From assembly GCA_007125545.1 (NCBI GenBank), contig SLDA01000291.1, forward strand, positions 1 through 32,387: DNA of 32,387 nt. The letters are read 5' to 3'. This document shows positions 16,854 to 24,102 of this stretch, piece after piece. Source of the stretch: Thermoflexales bacterium. GTDB taxonomy: Bacteria > Chloroflexota > Anaerolineae > B4-G1 > SLSP01. The notes under the pieces are model-generated. The model was not told the origin of the DNA. It made no database searches and saw nothing but the letters and a program-made list of their open reading frames with translations. Each line of letters begins with the position of its first letter. The first letter of the stretch is position 1. The translations under genes and the position numbers were made by a program.

Positions 16854-16898
16854 GGAACCCTGGCGAAGGTTTGTAGTGCAACCTTCGTCAGGGTTTCC
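16854..16898. terminator. Strong hairpin between protease and Asp-box genes
   Basis: Two ~18-base arms (GGAACCCTGGCGAAGGTT and its near-complement at 16880-16898) pair around an 8-nt loop, with one G-U pair and one bulged base. It starts 10 bases after the protease stop. No U-tract follows, so it may be a factor-assisted terminator, an RNA stabiliser, or a copy of a dispersed palindromic repeat. Confidence 0.5.
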
Positions 16899-16935
16899 GC
16901 CGATCGACACTATGCTGCACGATAGGAGACGAACG

Positions 16936-18996
16936 ATGCACAAACGGGTTCTGAATGTGGTATGGGTGCTGACCTGCCTGTTGGCGCTGGTCTTGCTGCC
17001 TGCGTTCGACGGCGGGCCGGGCCTGGCGCAGGAGGCAGCCTCGCAGGCTCCGTCGCCGGGTAGCGGGTCTGCCAACCAGCTGGTCCAGTTGAGCACTGGT
17101 CGAGGAGGGACGGCTTCCATCGTGGCCAATGAGTGGATCAGCCTTGGGCCTGAAGGCGGAGATATCTCCGCCCTGGTAATCGATCCACAGAAACCCGATA
17201 TCCTCTATGCGGGAACAAGTGGCGGCGGTGTGTACCGAAGCACCAACGGCGGCGCCACCTGGAGCGCGGTCAACACCGGCCTGACCCATACCAGGGTTTG
17301 GCCTCTGGCGATCGACCCGCAGAATCCCAGTATCCTCTACGCGGGGACGGATGGTGGGGGCGTGTTCCGGAGCACCGACGGCGGCGCCAACTGGAGCGCG
17401 GTCAACACCGGCTTGACTGAACCCGCTGTTTCCGCCCTGGCGATTGACCCGCAGAATCCCAACATCCTCTATGCGGCGACGGATGGTGGTGGCGTGTTCC
17501 GGAGCGCGAACGGCGGCGCGAACTGGAGCGCGGTCAACACCGGCCTGACCAGTGATTATGTCTATGCCCTGGCGATCAACCCGCAGAACCCCAGCATTCT
17601 CTATGCGGGGACGGACGGCAGCGGCGTGTTCAGGAGCACCGACAGCGGCGCGAACTGGAGCGCGGTCAACACCGGCCTGACCAGCGACTATATCTCCGCC
17701 CTGGCGACCGACCCGCAGACGCCGACCACCCTCTACGTGGGGACGAATGGTGGCGTGTTCCGCAGCACGAACGGTGGCGACACCTGGAGCGCGGTCAACA
17801 CCGGCCTGACCGATACCAATCTGCGGGCGCTGGCGATCGACCCTGAGACGCCGACCACCCTCTATGTGGGGACAATTGACGGCGGCGTGTTCAGAAGCAC
17901 CGACAGCGGCGCGAGCTGGAGCGCGGTCAACACCGGCCTGGCCCACACCCGTATTAACGCCCTGGCGATCAACCCACAGGCGCCGTCCATCCTCTACGCC
18001 GGGACAGGGGTCGGCGGTGTGTTCAGAAGCACCGACAGCGGCGCCACATGGAGTGTCGCCAGCACCGGCATGATCCATGCCAATGTGCTGGCCTTGGCGA
18101 TTGACCCGCAGACGCCGACCACCCTCTACGCGGGGACAAGCGGCAGCGTGTTCAGAAGCACCGACGGCGGCGATAACTGGCGCGCGGCCAACACCGGTTT
18201 GACCCATGCCAATGTGCGGGCCCTGGCGATCAACCCGCAGAGTCCCGATACTCCCTACGTGGGGACGCTATGGGACGGCGTGTTCCGGAGCACCGACGGC
18301 GGCGACACGTGGAGCGCGGTCAACACCGGTCTGACCCATACCAATGTGTGGGCCCTGGCGATCGACCCGCAGACGCCGTCCACCCTCTACGCGGGGACGA
18401 ATGGTGGCGTGTTCCGCAGCACGAACGGTGGCGACACCTGGAGCGCGGTCAACACCGGCCTGACCCATGCCGATGTGCGGGCCCTGGCGATCAACCCGGA
18501 GACGCCGACCACCCTCTATGCGGGGATGAGTAGTGGCGTGTTCCGCAGCACGAACGGCGGCACCACCTGGCGAGCGGTCAACAGCAGTCTGACCCATACC
18601 GATATCCTGGCCCTGGCGATCAATCCGGAGACGCCTACCACGCTCTATGCGGGGACAAATGGCGGTGGCGTCTTTAGGAGCACCAACCGAGGCGACACCT
18701 GGAGGGCGGTCAACAGCGGCCTGACCCATACCCGCATTTGGACCCTGGCGATCGACCCGCAGTTACCGTCCACCCTCTATGCGGGGACAGGGGGCGGCGG
18801 CGTGTTCGAGAGCACCGATGGCGGCGTAAACTGGAGCGCGCTCAACGCCGGGCTGACCTATTTCGATGTTCGGGCCCTGGCGATCGACCCGCAGACGCCG
18901 ACCACTCTCTATGCGGGCACAATTGACGGCGGCGTGTTTGCTATTCGACGGCTGAGAAACCGGGTCTATCTGCCGCTAGCCCTGAGGAGCCCGTGA
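16936..18996 (+). CDS. Secreted Asp-box (BNR/Ycf48-like) repeat protein with YLP tail
   Basis: The 686-residue protein has a signal peptide (MHKRVLNVVWVLTCLLALVL, cleavage near GLAQ-EA). It is followed by tandem ~43-residue units of the form ALAIDPQ.P..LYAGT.GGGVFRSTDGG..WSAVNTGLT. I count 14 LAIDP/LYAGT units; the first 13 carry an Asp box (S-x-D/N-x-G-x-x-W), while the last runs straight into RLRNRVYLPLALRSP. Such units build beta-propellers; two seven-bladed rings would fit. No glycosidase catalytic residues are apparent, so a binding or scaffold role is more likely. AGGAG eight bases upstream selects the ATG at 16936 over one at 16876. The DNA of the units is highly alike, so unit number may change by recombination. 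Confidence 0.85.
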   Translation: MHKRVLNVVWVLTCLLALVLLPAFDGGPGLAQEAASQAPSPGSGSANQLVQLSTGRGGTASIVANEWISLGPEGGDISALVIDPQKPDILYAGTSGGGVYRSTNGGATWSAVNTGLTHTRVWPLAIDPQNPSILYAGTDGGGVFRSTDGGANWSAVNTGLTEPAVSALAIDPQNPNILYAATDGGGVFRSANGGANWSAVNTGLTSDYVYALAINPQNPSILYAGTDGSGVFRSTDSGANWSAVNTGLTSDYISALATDPQTPTTLYVGTNGGVFRSTNGGDTWSAVNTGLTDTNLRALAIDPETPTTLYVGTIDGGVFRSTDSGASWSAVNTGLAHTRINALAINPQAPSILYAGTGVGGVFRSTDSGATWSVASTGMIHANVLALAIDPQTPTTLYAGTSGSVFRSTDGGDNWRAANTGLTHANVRALAINPQSPDTPYVGTLWDGVFRSTDGGDTWSAVNTGLTHTNVWALAIDPQTPSTLYAGTNGGVFRSTNGGDTWSAVNTGLTHADVRALAINPETPTTLYAGMSSGVFRSTNGGTTWRAVNSSLTHTDILALAINPETPTTLYAGTNGGGVFRSTNRGDTWRAVNSGLTHTRIWTLAIDPQLPSTLYAGTGGGGVFESTDGGVNWSALNAGLTYFDVRALAIDPQTPTTLYAGTIDGGVFAIRRLRNRVYLPLALRSP
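17739..17811 (+). repeat. 73-bp exact repeat inside the Asp-box gene (copy 1)
   Basis: This segment, encoding most of one propeller unit (GTNGGVFRSTNGGDTW...), is identical base for base to 18393-18465, five units downstream and in the same frame. Exact identity at synonymous positions suggests recent duplication or gene conversion. Confidence 0.8.
18393..18465 (+). repeat. 73-bp exact repeat inside the Asp-box gene (copy 2)
   Basis: Identical to 17739-17811. Recombination between the two would remove or add five whole units without shifting the frame. Confidence 0.8.
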
Positions 18997-19076
18997 GGCG
19001 TGGGCCAGTCTTTAGGCGGCGGTACGGAAAGGGATGTCAACACCGCCGCTCTGTGGCGGCAAGAAGGGAGGAAGAG

Positions 19077-21119
19077 ATGACGAAGCGATATGGTTTGTGG
19101 ACGCTCTGCATTTTGCTGTTGTTGTCGACGCTCGCCTGTGCCTTGGGGAGCAGCGGGGAAGGCGAACCGCCCACGCCGGCGCCGGCTGCCTTAGAGCCTA
19201 CCCTGGCTGCCACATCAACGCCGGTGCCCGAGGCGACGCCGATGCCCACGCCGACGGAGATTCCAACACCGACGCCGGAGCCGGTCATAGAGGAGCTGCC
19301 CTACGAAGGGCCGGTTCCCGAAGGGGCCCTGGCGCGCATCGGACGTGGCGCAGCCGCGACGATGGCACTCTCGCCCGACGGGGAGACCGTCGCTGTGGCG
19401 ACCGCCATCGGCGTCTACCTGTACCGCACTGATACGCTGACCTCCATGTGGTACACGCCCTTCCGCTCGCCGGTGGTGAACGTCGTGTACAGCCCGGATG
19501 GCGCACGGCTGGCGGCGCTGACCACCAGCCACATCCATCTGTTGGATGTGACACAGGGCGAAATGGTCCGCGAAAGGATAGCCAGCTCTTCTATGGCAGG
19601 CACGGCTGCCTTTAGCCCGGACGGCGCGCTGCTCGCGACCGCCAACAACCTCGTCATCCAGGTGTGGGATTTGGAAAGCGGCCAATTGCTGACGGAGCTG
19701 TCGGGCCACGCTCAGACCGTGCGCTCTCTAGCGTGGACGCCCGATGGAGATCAACTGGTGAGCGGAGCGACCGCCGAGGGGGGGCAGCTGGGCGAGATCT
19801 TCGTCTGGAACCCGGCGGCGGGAACCATGATCCGAGAATTCGGTGAAGCGCATTCGCGGTCCGTCTCGGCGTTGCTCTTCAGTCCGGACGGTTCCCGTAT
19901 GTTGGCGAAAGCCGCCCGTGAGGTGATCATGTGGGACTTCGCCGCGGGCGATCCGCTGCACGTCATTGAGTCCAGCAACATGATCAGTGTCGCCTGGTCA
20001 CCTGATGCAGCAAGGATCGCCTTCGGCCTCAACCGGGGCCGCACGGCGGTCTATGACGCCGATGGCCCCACCGAGGCGTACGAGGTCGAGGACCAGCGGG
20101 TCAACATCGTCGCAGTGGCCTTCTCACCGGACAGCCGTCTGCTCTACACCTTCGACTCGGATGGCACGCTCTATAAACGGGACGCAGCGACGGGTGAGGT
20201 GCTCGGCACGATGTCCGGCTTCGCCAACCGCCTAGACGTCGGCGTCTGGTCACCGGACGGGCGCACGATCTGGACCGGCATGCGCGGACTGCAGATCGTG
20301 GAATGGGATGTCGAGACCTTCGAACGCCTGCATCTCGAGGGCGATTTCGGACTCACGGGCCTGACGGGTCTTCCCATCAGCGCCCTCGCCTACAATCCTG
20401 ACTTGACCTTGCTGGCGGTTGGCGGTGGAGATGGCCGGATCTACCTCTATGACCCCGTCGCCAGGCAGCGTGTCGCGGAATTCGGCGACCGCGATACCGG
20501 ACACCGCAACGCTGTGAACAGGATAGCCTGGTCGCCGGATGGAACGCTCATCGCCAGCAGCGGATATGACGATGTGGTCATTATCTGGGACGTAGACGGG
20601 CGGGTTCCGCTGCTCCGTTTCGAAGATGACAATGCCCGCTTCCAGGGCGACGTAGGGTTCACTCCCGACGGAAGCGCCGTGGTCGTGACCAGCCGTGATC
20701 GCGCGATCTACCTCCTGGATCTCGAGTCGGGCGCTATCGGGCGCCAATGGGAGCAGCACCTCGAGCGGGGGCTCCCAACCGGTCTGGATTGGCACCCCAG
20801 CGAGCCCACCCAGTTCGCCGTCGGCAGTATCAACGTCATCCTCTGGGATTTCACCGCCGCTGATGCGGTGCAACTGATGGACGAGGACCGCGCGTTCAAC
20901 TTCCCGAATGCTTTGGCCTTCAGTCCCGACGGTAGGTGGATCGCTGCCGGTGGTACGAGCGGCGATGTGGCCATCTGGGAGGTGGCAACGGGCACCGTGG
21001 TGGCGGCGTACGAGAGACCGCACACGAGCACAGTCAGCGCTGTAGCCTTCAGCCCTGACGGCGGTCGTTTCGCGACCATCTCCTATGACGGCACGATTCT
21101 GATCTGGGCCACGCCCTGA
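19077..21119 (+). CDS. WD40-repeat lipoprotein
   Basis: This 680-residue protein has a lipoprotein signal (LWTLCILLLLSTLAC, lipidated Cys21). A Thr/Pro-rich spacer follows (about residues 30-75, PTPTEIPTPTPEP), typical of membrane-anchored extracellular proteins. The rest is WD40-like: I count 14 units with the turn SPDG or a variant (ALSPDGETVAVAT, IAWSPDGTLIASSGYDD, VAFSPDGGRFATISYD), several ending IWD/IWE. Two seven-bladed propellers would fit. It should sit on the outer face of the membrane as a binding scaffold; no enzymatic motif is visible. GGGAGGAAGAG precedes the ATG at 19077. The open frame back to 18993 overlaps the preceding gene and is unlikely to be used. Confidence 0.87.
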   Translation: MTKRYGLWTLCILLLLSTLACALGSSGEGEPPTPAPAALEPTLAATSTPVPEATPMPTPTEIPTPTPEPVIEELPYEGPVPEGALARIGRGAAATMALSPDGETVAVATAIGVYLYRTDTLTSMWYTPFRSPVVNVVYSPDGARLAALTTSHIHLLDVTQGEMVRERIASSSMAGTAAFSPDGALLATANNLVIQVWDLESGQLLTELSGHAQTVRSLAWTPDGDQLVSGATAEGGQLGEIFVWNPAAGTMIREFGEAHSRSVSALLFSPDGSRMLAKAAREVIMWDFAAGDPLHVIESSNMISVAWSPDAARIAFGLNRGRTAVYDADGPTEAYEVEDQRVNIVAVAFSPDSRLLYTFDSDGTLYKRDAATGEVLGTMSGFANRLDVGVWSPDGRTIWTGMRGLQIVEWDVETFERLHLEGDFGLTGLTGLPISALAYNPDLTLLAVGGGDGRIYLYDPVARQRVAEFGDRDTGHRNAVNRIAWSPDGTLIASSGYDDVVIIWDVDGRVPLLRFEDDNARFQGDVGFTPDGSAVVVTSRDRAIYLLDLESGAIGRQWEQHLERGLPTGLDWHPSEPTQFAVGSINVILWDFTAADAVQLMDEDRAFNFPNALAFSPDGRWIAAGGTSGDVAIWEVATGTVVAAYERPHTSTVSAVAFSPDGGRFATISYDGTILIWATP

Positions 21120-21152
21120 GCATCAGAGCACTTGGATAACGAGAGGTGACGG

Positions 21153-21686
21153 ATGGGTTTCAGAATTGCGGTTGGACTGGCTCCGCTTTGTGGCGTCCTG
21201 TTCAGCGCCTGCGCGTTCCTATCCTGGCCCGGATCGCTGCCGCCACGGGCCTGTCCCAGAACGGTTGTCAAGGTGGTCTATATCGATGCGTCGGGGACCA
21301 TCCCCGATCCCTTCGCCGAGCGCTACACCATCACACCGGACGAGATCCGCTTCGAGCGCACGGGCGACGTCGATGGCCCGGTGAACCGTGGGGTTTGGGT
21401 GATCGAGGCGTCGCCGGAGCCCGTGCGCGAGTTGTTCGATGAGCTCGGGACCGTGAACTGCCGGCAGATAAGGCCCATCTTCCCCGCGGGCTGGCCCGAC
21501 ATGGCACCCATAGGTGGCGGCTCGAGATCCTACATCATCGAGGGCGAAGACGGCACCGTTTTCGAGTTGCGCTTCGCTGAGGGTGTGACGTACAGGAATG
21601 CTCAAGCGATCACCGATCCGATTCGCGAATTTCTGGCTGCGTTTGAGCTTCCGCCCGAAGCCAGGGGACCCTATCTGGATCCCTGA
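21153..21686 (+). CDS. Hypothetical lipoprotein
   Basis: The 177-residue protein starts with a lipoprotein signal (GLAPLCGVLFSAC, Cys20). Its mature part contains a beta-rich domain (VVKVVYIDASGTIPDPFAERY, YIIEGEDGTVFELRFAEGVTY) and a helical end (ITDPIREFLAAFELPPEARG). I do not recognise a named family. GAGAGGTGA upstream of the ATG supports the start. It begins 33 bp after the WD40 gene and ends 23 bp before the next one, so the three lipoprotein genes are probably one transcript. Two further Cys (CPRT, NCRQ) could form a disulfide. Confidence 0.75.
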   Translation: MGFRIAVGLAPLCGVLFSACAFLSWPGSLPPRACPRTVVKVVYIDASGTIPDPFAERYTITPDEIRFERTGDVDGPVNRGVWVIEASPEPVRELFDELGTVNCRQIRPIFPAGWPDMAPIGGGSRSYIIEGEDGTVFELRFAEGVTYRNAQAITDPIREFLAAFELPPEARGPYLDP

Positions 21687-21709
21687 ATGACATTCAAAGG
21701 AGGGCGTTG

Positions 21710-22708
21710 ATGAGAAGATCCGCAACTGTGGTCTTGACGACCGTCGTTATGCTCGGGCTGCTGCTGCCGGCCTGTCAGGGAAGCCCAAACGGCACCCTGT
21801 CCGCCACGGAACAGCCGCGGATTGCGGTAGCGATGAGCGGCTCCGTGGACGACGCGTCCTGGAACGCGGCGGCTTACCACGCTCTGCAGGCGCTTACCCT
21901 GGAGGGCATTGCGGTGACCTACGCCGAGGATGTCAGTGTTGCCGATGCCCCTCAGATGCTGCGCGAGTATGCCGAACAGGGGATCCCCCTGGTGATCGGG
22001 CACAGTTCGCATTTCGAGCAGGCTCTCCTCGGGGCGGCATCCGCACACGCTGGGGTGAGTTTTGCCTGGCCCGGTGGCAAAGACTCTATGGTGGCGAATA
22101 TCGCCGACTACGATGCCCCTTTCTATGAGGCCGCTTACCCGATAGGCATCATCGCCGGGCATATGAACAAGACAGGCTGGGTCGGTGCCGTCTACGGACT
22201 CGAGGTCCCGCAATGCTACGCCATGGCCCAGGCCTTCTGGCAAGGCGCGCGCTCCGTTGACCCGGATATCGGTCTATCGGCCATTGTGGTGGGGGACTGG
22301 GACGATGCTGACCGGGCCCGCGACGCTATGGTGTCCTGGGACAGCAGCGCCGATTTCTGGATAACCTGCGGCCGAGGCCCAGTGCTTGGCGCTATCGAGT
22401 TCGTTCGCGAGCGGGGTGGGCATGTGACCGGCTATCTCACGGATATGTCGGAGCATGCCCCGGATGCTGTCCTGCTCAGCCTGGTCTGGAACCTGGAACC
22501 TCTTTACCAGAGGATGCTGGATGACATCGAGGCGGGGTCCTTCGGCGAGGAGTTCTATGGAACGGGCCTTGCCGATGGCGTCCTTCAGGTCGTCTACAAT
22601 AATGCGCTCGAGGGGCAGATTCCACCGGAAGCCATCGCTGCGGCAGAGCAGGCTCTCGTCGACATCCGGTCCGGCGCGTTGGTGGTGCCCTATGAACCCG
22701 GAAAGTGA
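21710..22708 (+). CDS. BMP/PnrA-like substrate-binding lipoprotein
   Basis: The 332-residue lipoprotein (signal TTVVMLGLLLPAC, Cys22) fits the BMP family of ABC-type substrate-binding proteins (Med/PnrA, nucleoside-type ligands). Landmarks are IAVAMSGSVDDASWNAAAYH, GIPLVIGHSSHFEQAL and YPIGIIAGHMNKTGWVGAVYG. A late VWNLEPLYQRMLDDIEAG resembles the usual W-x-x..Y...v..i..G. The family normally travels with an ABC ATPase and two permeases, but none lies nearby, so this is an orphan that may sense or bind rather than transport. The start is the ATG at 21710 after AAAGGAGGG, not the TTG three bases earlier. The ligand is unknown. Confidence 0.85.
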   Translation: MRRSATVVLTTVVMLGLLLPACQGSPNGTLSATEQPRIAVAMSGSVDDASWNAAAYHALQALTLEGIAVTYAEDVSVADAPQMLREYAEQGIPLVIGHSSHFEQALLGAASAHAGVSFAWPGGKDSMVANIADYDAPFYEAAYPIGIIAGHMNKTGWVGAVYGLEVPQCYAMAQAFWQGARSVDPDIGLSAIVVGDWDDADRARDAMVSWDSSADFWITCGRGPVLGAIEFVRERGGHVTGYLTDMSEHAPDAVLLSLVWNLEPLYQRMLDDIEAGSFGEEFYGTGLADGVLQVVYNNALEGQIPPEAIAAAEQALVDIRSGALVVPYEPGK

Positions 22709-22728
22709 GATTGCCGCGGCTGGTGGCT

Positions 22729-22746
22729 GATGGGGTAGGCCCCATC
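22729..22746. terminator. Hairpin between convergent genes
   Basis: A perfect 7-bp stem (GATGGGG/CCCCATC) with a TAGG loop starts 20 bases after the BMP-type gene and lies between two convergent genes. No U-tract follows on either strand. It could serve both directions. A second, looser pairing (CCGGTG 22765 with CACCGG 22791) lies in the same 107-bp gap. Confidence 0.45.
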
Positions 22747-22815
22747 CCTGACGCCCACTGCCGACCGGTGAGCGGGGAAGATGCTGGAGACACCGGCCGT
22801 GGGCCTGTTACGACA

Positions 22816-23787
22816 TCAGCGGTCTGCGTCAAAGGCACAGCGGAAGCCGTACAGCGTGCTCGAAGCGTCAGCGCGGGCCCAGTTCCGGTGTGAGGCGCGC
22901 AGATCCTGCGCACGGGAGACGTGGCAGCCCCCGCGAAGGATCCGCCAGTCGTAGATCGCGTGGTCGGCGTCGTCTTGGTCCGGCGACGGCTCGTAGTAGG
23001 TCTCTGTGTATTGATCCTCGACCCACTCCCAGGTGTTTCCTGCCATATCGAGGGTGCCGTAGGGGCTTGCGCCTGCAGGATAGCTTCCCACGGGCATCAA
23101 CCCAACCCTGCAGTCGAGGAAGTTCGCTCTGTCGCACATGGGTTCGGCGTCTCCCCAAGGATAGCGGCGTCCGCGGGTGCCCCTTGCGGCCTTCTCCCAC
23201 TCCGCTTCCGTCGGCAGCCGCCCGCCGGCCCAGGTGCAGTAACCCGCGGCTTGATGCCAGGTGATGCCCACCGCCGGGAGGTCGTCGTCGGGGTGATCCG
23301 CCACGTCCCCCTCACAGACGCCGGCCTCGATGCAATCCCGATACTGCTGGTTGGTTACGGCACTCCGATGAATCCAGAAGGCCTGGAGGACGACTCGATG
23401 CTGGGGGCGCTCGAACTCCATGGCCCCAACGTCATCGCTACCCATTAGGAACCTGCCCGCCGGCACGTAGACAACGTCTGCGGCGACCGGTGGGTGAGGC
23501 TCTGCTCGTAGCAGTAGGCGCACGTAGCGCATCACCTTTGCTATCAGCGCTTCGAGGGAACGACCTGGCTTCTCCACATTGACACCAACTGTAACGTCAC
23601 TGCCGCCATTCAGCTCCCAGGACGGAGGGGACGAGATGTGCGCCTCTAGCTTCAGATAAGGAGGTGCTACCAACACATCGGCTAGACTCAAGGGTTGCGC
23701 CTCGCCGGCCGGGGCTATCGACAGCATCAGGGTTAGCGCCACCACCATCACCAGGACGCGCATAAAGGATCCGCCCAGGTTCATCAT
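22816..23787 (-). CDS. Secreted formylglycine-generating-enzyme-like protein
   Basis: This 323-residue protein has a signal peptide (MRVLVMVVALTLMLSIAPAG) and a short N-terminal region. An FGE-sulfatase domain (PF03781 type) follows from about residue 105: YVPAGRFLMGSDD, WIHRSAVTNQQYRDC, AVGITWHQAAGYCTWAGGRL, PTEAEWEKAARG, YPWGDAEP, GNTWEWVEDQY, ILRGGCHVS and GFRCAF. True FGEs use a C-terminal pair of cysteines about five residues apart to bind copper. Here only the first (GGC) is present, so it may be a non-catalytic relative or bind another ligand. No sulfatase gene is nearby. The start uses GAGGA just before the tandem ATGs at 23787/23784; an ATG at 23763 is possible. Confidence 0.85.
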   Translation of the reverse strand: MMNLGGSFMRVLVMVVALTLMLSIAPAGEAQPLSLADVLVAPPYLKLEAHISSPPSWELNGGSDVTVGVNVEKPGRSLEALIAKVMRYVRLLLRAEPHPPVAADVVYVPAGRFLMGSDDVGAMEFERPQHRVVLQAFWIHRSAVTNQQYRDCIEAGVCEGDVADHPDDDLPAVGITWHQAAGYCTWAGGRLPTEAEWEKAARGTRGRRYPWGDAEPMCDRANFLDCRVGLMPVGSYPAGASPYGTLDMAGNTWEWVEDQYTETYYEPSPDQDDADHAIYDWRILRGGCHVSRAQDLRASHRNWARADASSTLYGFRCAFDADR

Positions 23788-23847
23788 CGTCTTCCTCGCT
23801 ATCCTGAATGCCCTGCACGAGTTACGAAGTCCGCAAAGACAGCAGTG

Positions 23848-23877
23848 TTGACATGCGATGGAATGTTATCCTATCCT
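23848..23877 (+). promoter_or_regulatory. Candidate plus-strand promoter (towards CBS-HEPN)
   Basis: TTGACA (perfect -35) at 23848-23853 is followed after 18 bp by TATCCT (4 of 6) at 23872-23877. It would give a leader of about 220 nt to the GTG at 24103. Its -10 overlaps that of the opposite promoter. Confidence 0.35.
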
Positions 23878-23900
23878 AGGGCTTTTTCGGGGGCTGTCAA
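23873..23900 (-). promoter_or_regulatory. Candidate minus-strand promoter of the FGE-like gene
   Basis: On the minus strand a perfect TTGACA (23895-23900) is followed after 16 bp by TAGGAT (4 of 6, 23873-23878). Transcription would begin near 23866, about 80 nt before the start codon at 23787. The -10 elements of the two strands cover the same bases. Confidence 0.4.
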
Positions 23901-24009
23901 TCACGGCAAGTGAGAGGGTGCATACCACCGTCGGGAAGAAGCTCGGTTCGCTCGCATACCGGCAAGCCTTGTCGACGATTTGCTCCCCAGGGTGCGCACC
24001 CTTTCCTGA

Positions 24010-24037
24010 TTGCATCGCCCCGATTCGTCGCTATACT
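24010..24037 (+). promoter_or_regulatory. Candidate proximal promoter of the CBS-HEPN gene
   Basis: TATACT (5 of 6) at 24032-24037 with a weak TTGCAT 16 bp upstream. Start near 24044, leader about 60 nt. No gene is seen in the rest of 23788-24102. Confidence 0.35.
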
Positions 24038-24102
24038 CCTGGCATCGATCTTTCGGTACCAACGCATCGGACCGGCTTGAGCGGAGAATAGAGGGCGACG
24101 CT

